A stretch of 64,000 nucleotides of DNA from Mesorhizobium sp. SARCC-RB16n (GCF_008520305.1 NZ_ML703263.1:400100-464099); one strand, 5' to 3'; shown: positions 25,390-34,549, counted from the stretch's first letter. Made by a program: numbers and translations. Notes: a model not told the origin generated them from the sequence alone.

Positions 25390-27365
25390 CGGTAACGGCA
25401 AGGGCCAGCCGGGCAAGGCCGCCGATTCAACGGTGGCTGGTGATCTGGGTGCTCGCGCTTGCCGTCGTGCTGGTGGTGTTCCTGCTGCAGGAAAGGCTGC
25501 CATGGGCCGTCAACTATCCTGCCGAGGCGGTCGTCCCCGTCGCAGACTGGGTCAGCGCATTGATGGGCTGGATCAAGTCGAACCTGTCCTGGTTGACCCG
25601 CTCTATCACGGCGGTGCTCAGCGTGCCGCTCGACTTCGCCCTCAATCTCTTGGCCAAGAATTTCAAGTTCGGCCATGGCGCCGACGCTTTCGTGCTGCCG
25701 CGCCTGTCCTGGGTTGGCGTCTGCGCGGCGGCCTTCCTTGCCGGCTATTCGGCCGGTGGCAGAAAACTCGGCATGCTGGTCGGGGGCTGTTTCCTCTACA
25801 TCGCGCTGTTCGGCCAATGGACCAGCGCCATGCTGACATTGGCGCTGATCTCGATCGCGGTGCCGTTTTGCATTCTCACCGGGCTGTTCGCCGGCATCTG
25901 GGCCTGGCGCAAGCCGCGGGCGGAGCGGCTGGTGGTCTCCCCGGCGCTTGACCTGATGCAGACCATCCCGACCTTCGCCTATCTCATCCCGATGCTGCTC
26001 CTGTTCGGCAATAGCCCGGTCTCGGCGATGATCGCCACCGCCATCTTCGCCACCCCGCCGATGGTGCGAGCAACGATGCTCGGGCTGTCGCGCGTGCCCT
26101 TGGAGATCGGCGAGTTCAGCGACATGGCCGGCTGCACCGCACGGCAGAAGCTGTGGCGCGTGCTGCTGCCCTCGGCCCGACCGACGCTGATGGTCGGCGT
26201 CAACCAGGTGATCATGCTGGCGCTCAACATGGTGATCATCGCCTCTATGATCGGCGCCGGCGGGCTAGGCTACGATGTGCTGCTCGCATTGCGCGCGCTG
26301 AAGGTCGGCGAAGCGATGGAAGCCGGTCTTGCCATCGTTGCACTCGCCATCGCGCTCGACCGGCTGAGCCAGGCCATTGCCCACAAGCAGGCAAAGGGCA
26401 ATGTCCACGGGTCCGCGAGCCCGGGCTTCTGGCGGCGCTACCCCAATCTGACGCTGGCCATTGTGATTCTTGTGGTCACCACGCTGCTTGGCGTGTTCGT
26501 GCCGGCCTTCGCGGCCGTGCCGAAGGCGATCACCTTCACCACCGCGCCATTGTGGAAAGCGGCGGTGAACTGGGTGACGATCAACTTCTTCGACATCATC
26601 GAAGCGTTTCGCGTGGCGCTGATCCTCAATGTACTCAACCCGCTGCGCGCCTTCTGCGAGGGATTTCCGTGGCTGGGCGCGGTGTTCCTGCTCGGCCTTG
26701 CCGGCTACCAGCTCTCAGGTTTGCGGCTGGCCGCACTTGTCGCGGGACTCACCGCCTTCTGCGCCATCACAGGCCTTTGGGAAAAGACCATGGCGACGGT
26801 CTATCTCTGCGGCATCTCGGCCTTCATAGCCTGCCTGATCGGCATTCCGATCGGCCTTGCGGCGGCGCGCAGCGACCGTTTCGAAAAGATCGTCACGCCT
26901 GTCATCGACACGCTGCAGGTGCTGCCGTCCTTCTGCTTCATCATTCCCGTGGTGATGCTGTTCCGTGTCGGCGACGTCACCGCGATGATCGCCACGGTCG
27001 CCTTCGCCGTGGTGCCGGCAATCCGCTACACCAATCACGGCATCCGGCAGGTGCCGCCGGCGCTGATCGAGGCGGCAAAGGTTTCGGGCTGCACCCCGCG
27101 CCAGACATTTTTCCGGGTGCAGTTGGCGCTGGCGCTGCCGGAGATCATGCTCGGTGTGAACCAGACCATCCTGATGGCGCTGGCGATGATCATCATCTGC
27201 GCCATGGTCGGCACCCGCGATCTCGGCCAGGAAGTGTTCATCGCGCTGTCGAAAGCCGATTCCGGCCGCGGTATCGTCGCGGGCCTGGCCATCGCTTTCA
27301 TCGGCATCGTCGCCGACCGGCTGTTCAATGCCTGGACGGCGAAGGCGCGGGCAAGGCTCGGATAG
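25386..27365 (+). CDS. tmoW: Betaine/TMAO-type ABC permease with two fused permease domains (ProW/TmoW family)
   Basis: A 659-residue membrane protein carrying two consecutive ProW-type permease domains. Each has the characteristic D/F-stretch (LDLMQTIPTFAYLIPMLLLF and IDTLQVLPSFCFIIPVVMLF) and the ATPase-contact loop (VPLEIGEFSDMAGCTARQKLWRV... and VPPALIEAAKVSGCTPRQTFFRV). Most ProW proteins have one such domain and work as homodimers; here one chain supplies both halves. Long fused permeases are known from choline and TMAO importers. It starts inside the ATPase stop (ATGA) and its 3' end faces tmm, 19 bases away. Confidence 0.88.
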   Translation: MTVTARASRARPPIQRWLVIWVLALAVVLVVFLLQERLPWAVNYPAEAVVPVADWVSALMGWIKSNLSWLTRSITAVLSVPLDFALNLLAKNFKFGHGADAFVLPRLSWVGVCAAAFLAGYSAGGRKLGMLVGGCFLYIALFGQWTSAMLTLALISIAVPFCILTGLFAGIWAWRKPRAERLVVSPALDLMQTIPTFAYLIPMLLLFGNSPVSAMIATAIFATPPMVRATMLGLSRVPLEIGEFSDMAGCTARQKLWRVLLPSARPTLMVGVNQVIMLALNMVIIASMIGAGGLGYDVLLALRALKVGEAMEAGLAIVALAIALDRLSQAIAHKQAKGNVHGSASPGFWRRYPNLTLAIVILVVTTLLGVFVPAFAAVPKAITFTTAPLWKAAVNWVTINFFDIIEAFRVALILNVLNPLRAFCEGFPWLGAVFLLGLAGYQLSGLRLAALVAGLTAFCAITGLWEKTMATVYLCGISAFIACLIGIPIGLAAARSDRFEKIVTPVIDTLQVLPSFCFIIPVVMLFRVGDVTAMIATVAFAVVPAIRYTNHGIRQVPPALIEAAKVSGCTPRQTFFRVQLALALPEIMLGVNQTILMALAMIIICAMVGTRDLGQEVFIALSKADSGRGIVAGLAIAFIGIVADRLFNAWTAKARARLG

Positions 27366-27384
27366 TACTGAAGATGCGCCGCGG

Positions 27385-28743
27385 CTACTCGGCCGCGACG
27401 CCCTTCACCTCAAGGTAACTCTCCATCGAATCGTCCAGCGCCTGTAGCCAGGGCGTGTGGTGTAGCGGCGCCATGGTGCCGGTCATCAGCGAGCGGTAGG
27501 CGTGGTCGCGGAAGCTCATGATGTCTTCCGCCTTGTGATGCTCCCACTCCATGAAGGTCTGGTTGACCGCTTCGACGTCGAACCCGGGATAGTCGGTCTG
27601 GTCCATCAATTCCTTGGTGTAGTCGCCCTGGAACCAGATCATCTGCTCGGCGTCCTCGAGGGTCTCCTCGCGGGCGCGCCATTTGGCGCCATGCGCCGCC
27701 ATCGCCTCGGCGGAGGGCAGCTTGATGCGGCCCATGATGACGTCGCGCGCGAACCAGGCCTGCGCGTCGAACATGTTGAAAGTATAGAACTGGTCCTGCA
27801 TGCCGATGTAGGACAGCTTGGGGTTCTTCTCCCAGACTACGCCCTCGTAGAGCGAGTCCGGCCACATGCGATTGGCGGTCTTGAGCTTGAGATCGTCGGT
27901 GAGGAAAGGGAAGGAATGGAGATAGCCGGTGCACAGAATGATGGCATCGACATCCTTGGTCGTGCCATCCTTGAAATGGGCCGTCTTGCCGACGACCTTC
28001 TGCAGCAGTGGCACTTCCTTCCAGTTCTCCGGCCATTTGAAACCCATCGGCTTCGAGCGGTAGCTGGAGGTGATCGATTTGGCGCCGTATTTGTAGCATT
28101 GCGAGCCGATGTCCTCGGCCGAATAGGAGCGGCCGATGATCAGGATGTCCTTGCCCTTGAACTCCATCGCGTCGCGGAAATCGTGGCTGTGCAGGATGCG
28201 GCCGTTGAAGGTCGAGAAGCCCTCGAAATAGGGCACGTTAGGCACCGAGAAGTGCCCGGAGGCGACGACGACATTGTCGAACTCTTCCGAATAGGTCACG
28301 TCGTTGGTGCGGTCATGCGCGGTGACGGTGAATTTCTTCGTCTCGTCGGAGAAGGTGACCATGCGCACCGGGCTGTTGAAGCGCACCCATTTGCGCAGGC
28401 CCGACTTCTCGACGCGGCCCTTGATGTAGTCCCACAGTACGGCGCGTGGCGGATAGGAGCCGATCGGCCGGCCGAAATGCTCCTCGAACGTGTAGTCGGC
28501 GAATTCGAGGCATTCCTTCGGCCCGTTCGACCAGAGGTAGCGGTACATCGAGCCGTGCACCGGATCGCCATGTTCGTCGAGGCCCGTGCGCCAGGTGTAG
28601 TTCCACAGGCCGCCCCAGTCCGACTGCTTTTCGAAGCAGACGATTTCGGGAATCTCGGCGCCCTTGTCGGCTGCCGACTTGAAGGCCCTGAGCTGTGCCA
28701 GACCGGACGGTCCGGCCCCGATGACGGCAACGCGAGTTTTCAT
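27385..28743 (-). CDS. tmm: Trimethylamine monooxygenase (flavin-containing monooxygenase)
   Basis: A 452-residue class B flavoprotein that oxidises trimethylamine to TMAO with NADPH and oxygen. The start is ATG 28741-28743 with GGAGG 7 bases upstream. Visible motifs are the FAD GAGPSG (residues 9-14), the FMO fingerprint [11 protein letters not shown] (about 178-188) and the NADPH-binding GRSYSAED (about 204-211). Blocks such as [19 protein letters not shown] and [12 protein letters not shown] are near-identical to bacterial Tmm sequences I recall, which separates it from Baeyer-Villiger enzymes. It is divergent from the XRE-cupin regulator; an operator-like element lies 41-56 bases upstream. 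Confidence 0.9.
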   Translation of the reverse strand: MKTRVAVIGAGPSGLAQLRAFKSAADKGAEIPEIVCFEKQSDWGGLWNYTWRTGLDEHGDPVHGSMYRYLWSNGPKECLEFADYTFEEHFGRPIGSYPPRAVLWDYIKGRVEKSGLRKWVRFNSPVRMVTFSDETKKFTVTAHDRTNDVTYSEEFDNVVVASGHFSVPNVPYFEGFSTFNGRILHSHDFRDAMEFKGKDILIIGRSYSAEDIGSQCYKYGAKSITSSYRSKPMGFKWPENWKEVPLLQKVVGKTAHFKDGTTKDVDAIILCTGYLHSFPFLTDDLKLKTANRMWPDSLYEGVVWEKNPKLSYIGMQDQFYTFNMFDAQAWFARDVIMGRIKLPSAEAMAAHGAKWRAREETLEDAEQMIWFQGDYTKELMDQTDYPGFDVEAVNQTFMEWEHHKAEDIMSFRDHAYRSLMTGTMAPLHHTPWLQALDDSMESYLEVKGVAAE

Positions 28744-28783
28744 TTCCGGGCCTCCATTTTTTTGATTTCCCCAGCGAAACAAA

Positions 28784-28799
28784 TTTCACTGACAGGACA
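28784..28799. promoter_or_regulatory. TTTCA-N6-GGACA element between tmm and the XRE-cupin regulator
   Basis: TTTCA-CTGACA-GGACA, preceded by AA(A/T), is the tmm copy of the imperfect inverted repeat seen before several units of this island. AATTTCA-TG-CAGG here is shared almost base for base with the dmm element at 33672. It lies 41 bases upstream of tmm. Regulator binding is inferred from recurrence. Confidence 0.5.
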
Positions 28800-28962
28800 G
28801 TAATTGGCCCTTCGGTGCTGTCAACAACCAACTGCGTGAACGGCATTTGCGCGCGATGGATTCCTGGCGAAAAACCAGCAGCCAATGCGATCGCCGAGCC
28901 GGCCTATGCGATGTAAGATCGCTTGCCGTCGCGGTTGCGCTGTTGTATCGGCACCTGACATG

Positions 28963-28977
28963 TTCACCGTAGGTGAA
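28963..28977. promoter_or_regulatory. 15-bp palindrome TTCACC-GTA-GGTGAA before the XRE-cupin gene
   Basis: A perfect inverted repeat with 6-bp arms ends 26 bases before the regulator's ATG. It has the same TTCA...TGAA outline as the other elements in the island but with a 7-base spacer. Its position suits autoregulation by the XRE-cupin protein. Confidence 0.5.
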
Positions 28978-29003
28978 ATAAATCCTGCGAATTCGGGGGC
29001 GAG

Positions 29004-29723
29004 ATGGCGAAGACAATTTCCGATCCCAAGGCCGGCCCCGCTGGCGCCAAGCCAAAGCCGCAGCTGAAGGTCTCGGCCGATGGAAAGACCATCCGGGCGC
29101 CGCTGACGCAGAACCCGCACGCCATTCGCGACACCCGCGAAAAAGTGCTGGAGGTCGCGATCGGCCGCGAGGTGCGGGCGTTCCGCAAGAAGCTCGGCAT
29201 CACCGTCGCCGATCTCGCGGTCGCCACCGACATTTCGCTGGGCATGCTGTCGAAGATCGAGAACGGCATCACCTCACCGTCGCTCACCACCTTGCAGGCA
29301 CTGTCGCGGGCGCTGGGTGTTCCCGTCACTGCCTTCTTCCGCCGTTTCGAGGAAGAACGCAGCGCCGTCTTCGTCAAGGCAGGCCAGGGCCTCGATGTCG
29401 AACGCCGCGGCACGCGCGCCGGCCACCAGTACAACCTGCTCGGCCATATCGGTTCCAACACCAGCGGTGTCGTCGTCGAGCCCTATTTGATCACGCTGAC
29501 CGAAGATTCCGACGTGTTCCCGACCTTCCAGCATGAGGGCATGGAGTTCCTGTACATGCTCGAAGGCGAGGTCGTTTACCGGCACGGCAGTAATCTCTAC
29601 CCGATGAAGCCCGGCGACAGCCTGTTCTTCGACGCCGATGCGCCGCATGGGCCGGAGCAACTGACAAAACTGCCGATGCGCTATTTGTCGATTATCTGCT
29701 ATCCGCAGAACAGCGCGGGTTGA
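29004..29723 (+). CDS. XRE-family regulator with C-terminal cupin domain
   Basis: A 239-residue protein with an unusual 50-residue Lys/Pro-rich N-terminal extension and an XRE helix-turn-helix at about residues 53-108 (FRKKLGITVADLAVATDISLGMLSKIENG). The cupin sensor lies at about 155-230 (HEGMEFLYMLEGEVVYRHG..Y.MKPGDSLFFDADAPHGP). Relatives control polyamine, betaine and amino-acid catabolism. It is divergent from tmm and convergent with dmmC, and is the only regulator inside the 23-51 kb methylated-amine region. It is therefore the best candidate to bind the recurring TTTCA-type elements. Confidence 0.9.
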   Translation: MAKTISDPKAGPAGAKPKPQLKVSADGKTIRAPLTQNPHAIRDTREKVLEVAIGREVRAFRKKLGITVADLAVATDISLGMLSKIENGITSPSLTTLQALSRALGVPVTAFFRRFEEERSAVFVKAGQGLDVERRGTRAGHQYNLLGHIGSNTSGVVVEPYLITLTEDSDVFPTFQHEGMEFLYMLEGEVVYRHGSNLYPMKPGDSLFFDADAPHGPEQLTKLPMRYLSIICYPQNSAG

Positions 29724-29729
29724 GGTGTG

Positions 29730-29760
29730 GCCAATCTCCCTCCTCGTAGGGGAGATTGGC
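29730..29760. repeat. Palindromic intergenic repeat between the regulator and dmmC
   Basis: GCCAATCTCCC (29730-29740) and its exact complement GGGAGATTGGC (29750-29760) enclose a 9-base loop. It resembles a short palindrome that I recall as frequent between Mesorhizobium genes. It lies between two convergent genes and could also act as a weak two-way terminator, though it has no T run. Confidence 0.6.
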
Positions 29761-29770
29761 AGCTTCACCT

Positions 29771-30811
29771 TCAGTCCGGCCCAAAGCCCGGGCTCGTCGG
29801 GCTGCCGTCATCCAGCTTCGACAGCCATTCGACCAATGTCGGCCGATAGCGCGTCAGGCCTTTGTAGTTGGCGAGTTCTTCGGGCAGATCGCGGATCACC
29901 CGGTGCAGGCGCCGTGCCCATTTCGGCTGCGTCACCAGTTCGTCCATCTTGATCAGGTAGCAGCGGATCGGAAAGACGATGCCGTTGGAACGCGGCAGCC
30001 GCCAGAAGCTTTGCAACTCGACCCGCAGATGCACCTTGTCGCCGACATTTTCGGGCGTCACCGTCGCCCGGTCCGGTCCCCATTTGTGGTAGTTTTCGGG
30101 GCTGGTGTCGAGGCGCGGATTGATGGTCATCGTCCAGTTCAGCCGCCGTGCCGGCTTGCCCTGCTGGATGTTGGTGAGGAACTTCAGCGCCCTGACGAAA
30201 ATCCCCTTCTCATGCGCCAGCGGCACCGGCGCATGCCACTCGAAGAAATTCATGCCGATGTCGAAATCGAGCGACCAGTCGGCCTGGGTAGTGACCATGC
30301 CGGCATCCATCCACAGATTGCCGTCGCGCTGGTCGAGGATGCAGAAATCGCCCTGGCTCTGGCGGGTGATGTATTCCACCGGCCCGTAAGGCAAAGTCGA
30401 GGTATCGCCGAAGGTGAAGGTGTCGTCGATGCCGAGCGGCCGGTTGATCCAACGCCAGCGATCGCCATCACGCGTCAGCGTGAAATGCTCGGGATAGCCC
30501 AGCGCCTGCTGCTCCATCAAAAGTTCCAGCAGGTCCCAGCCGGCGAGCGTCATGTGCGGCAGCGACTGGCAACGCAGCGGATCCTCGGCCAGCACCATCG
30601 CGCGATCCTGCATCTCGGCGACATAGTGTTCGTCGACGTCGATCAGGTTCTCGAGCACGCTGCCTTTCGGGCCGACGACATGCGGCTCGATGTTGACCGC
30701 ATACATGTAGCTGTCTTCGTGGAACGGAAACGGAAACCGCCTGATGTGCTCAGGGCTGTTCCTGAAGGTGAAATCGTCGCGGAACGTTTCCTTGCGAAAG
30801 GTGATGCCCAT
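29771..30811 (-). CDS. dmmC: Heme-dependent oxidative N-demethylase (DUF3445), dimethylamine monooxygenase component
   Basis: A 346-residue soluble protein of the DUF3445 heme-dependent oxidative N-demethylase family (FPFHEDSYMYAVNIEPHVVG, FCILDQRDGNLWMDAGMVTTQADWSLDFDIG). As the fourth gene of a GcvT-like / zinc-ribbon / ferredoxin-reductase / DUF3445 operon it matches the dmmDABC order of dimethylamine monooxygenase as I recall it. It would carry the heme where dimethylamine is oxidised to monomethylamine plus formaldehyde, using electrons from DmmB. The heme ligand is not identified here. It starts 9 bases after dmmB. The letter assignment is less certain than the function. Confidence 0.82.
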   Translation of the reverse strand: MGITFRKETFRDDFTFRNSPEHIRRFPFPFHEDSYMYAVNIEPHVVGPKGSVLENLIDVDEHYVAEMQDRAMVLAEDPLRCQSLPHMTLAGWDLLELLMEQQALGYPEHFTLTRDGDRWRWINRPLGIDDTFTFGDTSTLPYGPVEYITRQSQGDFCILDQRDGNLWMDAGMVTTQADWSLDFDIGMNFFEWHAPVPLAHEKGIFVRALKFLTNIQQGKPARRLNWTMTINPRLDTSPENYHKWGPDRATVTPENVGDKVHLRVELQSFWRLPRSNGIVFPIRCYLIKMDELVTQPKWARRLHRVIRDLPEELANYKGLTRYRPTLVEWLSKLDDGSPTSPGFGPD

Positions 30812-30820
30812 GATTTCCTC

Positions 30821-31786
30821 CTACCGTTCCAGCACCAGCGACCGGCCTTCGAAGCGCGAGACGCACGGCATGATCTTCCTGCCGGAACGGTGCTCTTCCG
30901 CGCTCAGCCAATGGTCGTTGTGGATGAACTTGCCGTCACACGAGATGACGTTGGTCTCGCATTGACCGCAGACGCCGCCACGGCAGAGATAGGGCGGATC
31001 GACGCCGGCTGCCTCGATGGCTTCCAGCAGGCTCTGCTGCTCGCCAACGCGGATGGTCTTGCCGCTGACGGCAAGTGTCACTTCGAATGGCAGACCGGGC
31101 TGGGGCGCCGCGAAATGCTCGAAATGCACGGTTTCCGGCGGCCAGCCGAGCGCGGCGGCGCGGTCGCGCACCCAGTTGATCATGCCGGCAGGGCCGCAGA
31201 CATAGAGATGCGTGCCGAGCGGTTGCGAGGACAAGAGCCGGTCGAGATCGATGCGCTCCTCACGGTCATCGTGATAGAGCCTGACGCGACGGCCGTAGCG
31301 TTCGCTCAGCACATCGGCATAGGTGCCGAGCGAAGCGGTGCGGCAGGTGTAGTGCAGTTCGAAATTGCCGCCCTCCCCCGCCAGTTGCGCGGTCTGCGCC
31401 ATGAACGGCGTTATGCCGATGCCGCCAGCAAGCATCAGGTGCTTTTTGGCGCGCAGGTCGAGTGAGAACAGATTGACCGGATAGCTCACCACCATCTCCA
31501 GCCCCGGCCGGACCTGGTTGTGCATGAACAGCGAGCCGCCACGGCCGACATCGTCGCGCCGCACCGAGATCGTATATTCGCGCGTGTCGAGCGGCGAGCC
31601 CATCAGCGAATAGGGATTGAGCCTTGTGCGCTCGCCATCGCGCATCTCGACCACGACATGGGCGCCGCCGGAAAAGGTCGGCAACAGCCCGCCGTCACGC
31701 CGGCGGAAATGGAAGCGAGTGACCAGGTCGTTGACCGTGACGACATCGCTGACGACGACGTCGAGCTTGGTGGTGCCGGTGCTCAT
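30821..31786 (-). CDS. dmmB: Dimethylamine monooxygenase reductase, PDR/VanB-type ferredoxin-reductase
   Basis: A 321-residue protein with a flavin-binding barrel (RLNPYSLMGSP), an NAD-binding domain (LMLAGGIGITPFMAQ; YVCGPAGMINWV) and a C-terminal plant-type 2Fe-2S domain. The cluster ligands are visible as CRGGVCGQC plus a later Cys in KIMPCVS. It passes NAD(P)H electrons to the heme component. The ATG overlaps the dmmA stop as ATGA, and dmmC follows after 9 bases. The family is certain; its role in dimethylamine oxidation rests on the operon. Confidence 0.85.
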   Translation of the reverse strand: MSTGTTKLDVVVSDVVTVNDLVTRFHFRRRDGGLLPTFSGGAHVVVEMRDGERTRLNPYSLMGSPLDTREYTISVRRDDVGRGGSLFMHNQVRPGLEMVVSYPVNLFSLDLRAKKHLMLAGGIGITPFMAQTAQLAGEGGNFELHYTCRTASLGTYADVLSERYGRRVRLYHDDREERIDLDRLLSSQPLGTHLYVCGPAGMINWVRDRAAALGWPPETVHFEHFAAPQPGLPFEVTLAVSGKTIRVGEQQSLLEAIEAAGVDPPYLCRGGVCGQCETNVISCDGKFIHNDHWLSAEEHRSGRKIMPCVSRFEGRSLVLER

Positions 31787-32379
31787 GGGAAGGCCTCCTC
31801 GATCGGAGGAATTTCGCTGCGGTCTTCGGCATTGATGCAGACGCCCTGGAACGCGGCGAGGCGCCGGGAATAGTGGTCACGCACCAGCAGAAGCAGGCCG
31901 CAATGCGAACAGGTCGCCGGCTGCGTCGTCACGTTTTCAGTGATGCCCTTGCAGTGCACACACTGCATGCGCCGCGCCAGCGAGCCGCGATGCTCGGTCT
32001 GCATGGAGGTGTGGTCGATGCCGGCTTCGAGGGCCACCTGCATGGCCTGGCCGATCAGACCTTCGGTACCGGCGAGATAGAGGCGCAGCCCCATATGAGC
32101 GTTGGTCAGCGTCTGCTTCAGACGCGGCAGCAAGCTGGCGAACGACGGCGCGATGTGCAGTTGCGCCGGCTTCAACGCTTCGAGAGCGGCAACGTATTTG
32201 CCTTCAGGACCGGGAATGAAGACGATTTCGGCCCCGTCGAAGAACCCGGCCGGAGCCCTGGCGGCCATGTCCGTTATCGCGAGTGCGCCTTCCGCATCCG
32301 CCAGGAAAAGATGATGCTTGCCGGGCTGCGGAGACAGCGTCCCGTAAATGGGCCGGCTGATGATGGTCTTGGCTGCCAT
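31783..32379 (-). CDS. dmmA: Dimethylamine monooxygenase subunit, DmmA family (double CxxC)
   Basis: A 198-residue protein whose C-terminal third has CVHC and CSHC pairs (QCVHCKGITENVTTQPATC) followed by LLLVRDHYSRRLAAFQGV, a signature I associate with the DmmA family. The N-terminal part has no recognised catalytic motif. The four cysteines probably hold zinc or a rubredoxin-like iron. I choose ATG 32377-32379, although the only purine-rich site (GAGG) is about 12 bases upstream; the frame extends much further but only as antisense to dmmD. It is translationally coupled to dmmB. Confidence 0.8.
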   Translation of the reverse strand: MAAKTIISRPIYGTLSPQPGKHHLFLADAEGALAITDMAARAPAGFFDGAEIVFIPGPEGKYVAALEALKPAQLHIAPSFASLLPRLKQTLTNAHMGLRLYLAGTEGLIGQAMQVALEAGIDHTSMQTEHRGSLARRMQCVHCKGITENVTTQPATCSHCGLLLLVRDHYSRRLAAFQGVCINAEDRSEIPPIEEAFP

Positions 32380-32420
32380 TCTGTCTTTGTGCCTCGAAAC
32401 CCCTCGCTGTCGATTATGCC

Positions 32421-33554
32421 TCAGCCTTTCGCCGTGCGCTTGGTCTTCTTGGGATCGTCGAACGGCAAGGGCTGCGCCGTCGCCTTGATGGAACCGCTCT
32501 TGTTGCGGATTTCGAGCTTGGTGTCCTTGACCGCGCAGTCGACGTCGAGCCGGGCGATGCCCATCGATTTCTGGACCAGCGGCGAATACATGGCGCAGGT
32601 CACCACGCCGACCTTTTTGCCGTCGCGATAGATCGGAGCGCCCTCGTCCGCCGGCTCCTTGCCGTCGAGCAGGACGCCGTAAATCTTGAAGCGCTCCTTG
32701 CCTTTCAGACGGTAGTGCTCCTCGGCACCGCGAAAACCGGTCTTGCCGGGGCTGACGGTGAAGTCGAGGCCGAGTTCCCACAGCGTGTCGCCGGGGCCCT
32801 CGGTCTCGAACGGATATTTCTGCGAATTGTCGTAGGGATAGAACAAGAGGTAGCTCTCGACGCGCAGCATATCGAGCGTGGTGAAGCGGCACGGAATGAT
32901 GCCGGCGCCCTTGCCCTCGTCGAGGATCCTGTCCCAGATCGTGCCGGCATCCTGGCCACGGCAGAATATCTCGTAGCCGCGCTCGCCGGTATAGCCGGTG
33001 CGCGAGATCATGACGGGGAAGCCGAACAACTGCGTCTGCGTGTGATGGAAGTAATTGAGGTCGCGGATGCCGGGCACGTGCTTGGCGAGATAGTCGACCG
33101 CCGCCGGCCCCTGCAGCGACAAATCGTGCAGATTGTCGTCGAAGCGCAGCGATACGTCCCGGCCCATCGCCGCCCGCTGCAGTTCCTCGTGGCCGGTGCC
33201 CGAGCCGTGCACCACCATCCAGGAATTCGGCCCCATGCGGTAGAGGATGCAATCGTCGGTGAATTTTCCCGCCTCGTTCAGCATGCAGGCATAGGCCGAC
33301 TTGCCGGGATAGATTTTTTCAACGTCACGCGTTGTGGCGAGGTCGATCAGGTGCGAGGCGTGCGGCCCTGTGATGTGAACCTTCTTCAGGCCGGAAACAT
33401 CCATGAGCCCGGCCCTGGTGCGGATGGCGATATATTCCTCATCGGCATCCTTGTCGTAAGTCCAGGCGGTGCCCATACCGCTCCAGTCTTCGAGTTTCGA
33501 CCCCAGGGCGCGATGGCGATCCGCCAGGGTTGAAAATCTCCAGGATGCCGTCAT
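32421..33554 (-). CDS. dmmD: GcvT-like tetrahydrofolate aminomethyltransferase of the dimethylamine operon
   Basis: A 377-residue protein of the glycine-cleavage T-protein/dimethylglycine-dehydrogenase C-terminal family (AGLMDVSGLKKVHITGP, MISRTGYTGERGYEIF, GVVTCAMYSP). Start ATG 33552-33554 has GGAGG 8 bases upstream. As the first gene of the dmm operon it probably captures formaldehyde released by demethylation as 5,10-methylene-tetrahydrofolate. It is divergent from the operon of small membrane proteins at 33842. Related folds recur in tdm, mgdC and mgdD nearby. Confidence 0.82.
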   Translation of the reverse strand: MTASWRFSTLADRHRALGSKLEDWSGMGTAWTYDKDADEEYIAIRTRAGLMDVSGLKKVHITGPHASHLIDLATTRDVEKIYPGKSAYACMLNEAGKFTDDCILYRMGPNSWMVVHGSGTGHEELQRAAMGRDVSLRFDDNLHDLSLQGPAAVDYLAKHVPGIRDLNYFHHTQTQLFGFPVMISRTGYTGERGYEIFCRGQDAGTIWDRILDEGKGAGIIPCRFTTLDMLRVESYLLFYPYDNSQKYPFETEGPGDTLWELGLDFTVSPGKTGFRGAEEHYRLKGKERFKIYGVLLDGKEPADEGAPIYRDGKKVGVVTCAMYSPLVQKSMGIARLDVDCAVKDTKLEIRNKSGSIKATAQPLPFDDPKKTKRTAKG

Positions 33555-33671
33555 CCGCTCGTCCTCCGTTCGAAAATGCTGCTGTTCCCTGCTCCTTTGC
33601 CTGAGGCCGGAGCTTTGGATGGAATATTGACCGCAAACGCGGCAAGCCTGCAATCCCCTTGAAGCAAATAA

Positions 33672-33687
33672 TTTCATTGTCAGGCAA
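33672..33687. promoter_or_regulatory. TTTCA-N6-GGCAA element upstream of dmmD
   Basis: TTTCA-TTGTCA-GGCAA lies about 118 bases upstream of dmmD. Its flanks AAATAA on the left and AA-TTGTT..CTCGAA on the right recur, with few changes, at the tdm element (47094). Similarity over more than 30 bases between two distant promoters is hard to explain by base composition alone. Confidence 0.55.
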
Positions 33688-33731
33688 AATTGTTCACTCG
33701 AAGCGAGCGGTTAACCCGACGTAAATTCGTC

Positions 33732-33786
33732 TTGACAAGTCCGGGATTCGAGTGGAACTTATGAAAAAAATTTCACTCTCTTGAAA
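33732..33786 (+). promoter_or_regulatory. Promoter and TTTCA-CTCTCT-TGAAA operator of the small-membrane-protein/permease operon
   Basis: A consensus -35 TTGACA is at 33732-33737. Downstream, TTTCA-CTCTCT-TGAAA (33771-33786) is the best-formed copy of the island's inverted repeat, and TGAAA-AAAA-TTTCA (33762-33775) overlaps it. The -10 box is unclear (AACTTA near 33756). The element ends 55 bases before the first ATG. Confidence 0.55.
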
Positions 33787-33841
33787 GAGAGCGGCGAGCG
33801 GTGGATTCGGAACCGGGCGTCGGCAAAGAAGGGGAAAACCG

Positions 33842-34129
33842 ATGTCAGACCTGCAGCAGCGCATCGAGGCGCTATATCGCTCCGACTTGCGCGGATCCGC
33901 GCTCCTGATCCTCTGCCTATGGGCGACGATCCTCTTCGTCCTCTTCATGACATGGCCCTACATCCCGCACAGCGGCATCAAAGCCGTGGTGGCGATTGCC
34001 GCCGGCGCGGTGCTGATCTTCAACACGGCTGCCATCCTGGCGATGGTCAAGCACTACAAGGAAGACAAGGAGTTCATCTACGGGCTCGACATCAAGAACG
34101 CCGACGCGTTCCGCAACCGCGAATCCTGA
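33842..34129 (+). CDS. Small two-helix membrane protein, first of three before an APC permease
   Basis: A 95-residue protein with two membrane helices (about residues 18-40 and 45-68) and a charged C-terminal tail (KHYKEDKEFIYGLDIKNADAF). A purine-rich GGGGA lies about 7 bases before the ATG. It is followed by two more small membrane proteins with gaps of 10 and 32 bases, then an APC-type permease. I do not recognise a family. The tight operon suggests accessory subunits of that permease or of a dehydrogenase-like complex. Placement in the methylated-amine island suggests substrate uptake or energy coupling. Confidence 0.75.
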   Translation: MSDLQQRIEALYRSDLRGSALLILCLWATILFVLFMTWPYIPHSGIKAVVAIAAGAVLIFNTAAILAMVKHYKEDKEFIYGLDIKNADAFRNRES

Positions 34130-34139
34130 GGATAAAAGC

Positions 34140-34517
34140 ATGTCCCGTTACACGCCTCCGGAGCAGAGCAAGGCCGGCCAGGTCTTCGATATCGCCGTCG
34201 TCGTGGTCGCCATCTTCGTGGCGCTATGGCTGCCATTGAAGCTCGGCCTTGCCGGGGCGGCGAAATCCATCGACGCGCTCGACGCCAAAACCTGGGAAGC
34301 GCTTGGCCAGAACCCGACCATGGCCTCGATCTGGGAAAAGCTCGGCTACACGCCGGAGACCGCGCACGACGTCATCCAGAACCGCTTTCACTACATCATC
34401 GACTGGCCGACGCTGATCATCATGGCAGTCGTGCTGATCGGCTATTTCGTCTTCCTTTTTCGCGCATCCGACCGCGAATATCGCGACGTCATCAACGAAA
34501 AGTTCGACGACAAATAA
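34140..34517 (+). CDS. Small two-helix membrane protein, second of three
   Basis: A 125-residue protein with a helix at about 15-37 (VFDIAVVVVAIFVALWLPLKLG), a soluble loop of about 50 residues (KTWEALGQNPTMASIWEKLG..), a second helix at about 88-106 (DWPTLIIMAVVLIGYFVFLF) and a charged tail. No known domain is evident. The start follows the previous stop by 10 bases. The loop between the helices probably lies outside the cytoplasm, if the charged tail is inside; this is an inference from the positive-inside rule. Confidence 0.75.
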   Translation: MSRYTPPEQSKAGQVFDIAVVVVAIFVALWLPLKLGLAGAAKSIDALDAKTWEALGQNPTMASIWEKLGYTPETAHDVIQNRFHYIIDWPTLIIMAVVLIGYFVFLFRASDREYRDVINEKFDDK

Positions 34518-34549
34518 AGTCTGACGACGAAGAATTTGAGGACACGATC

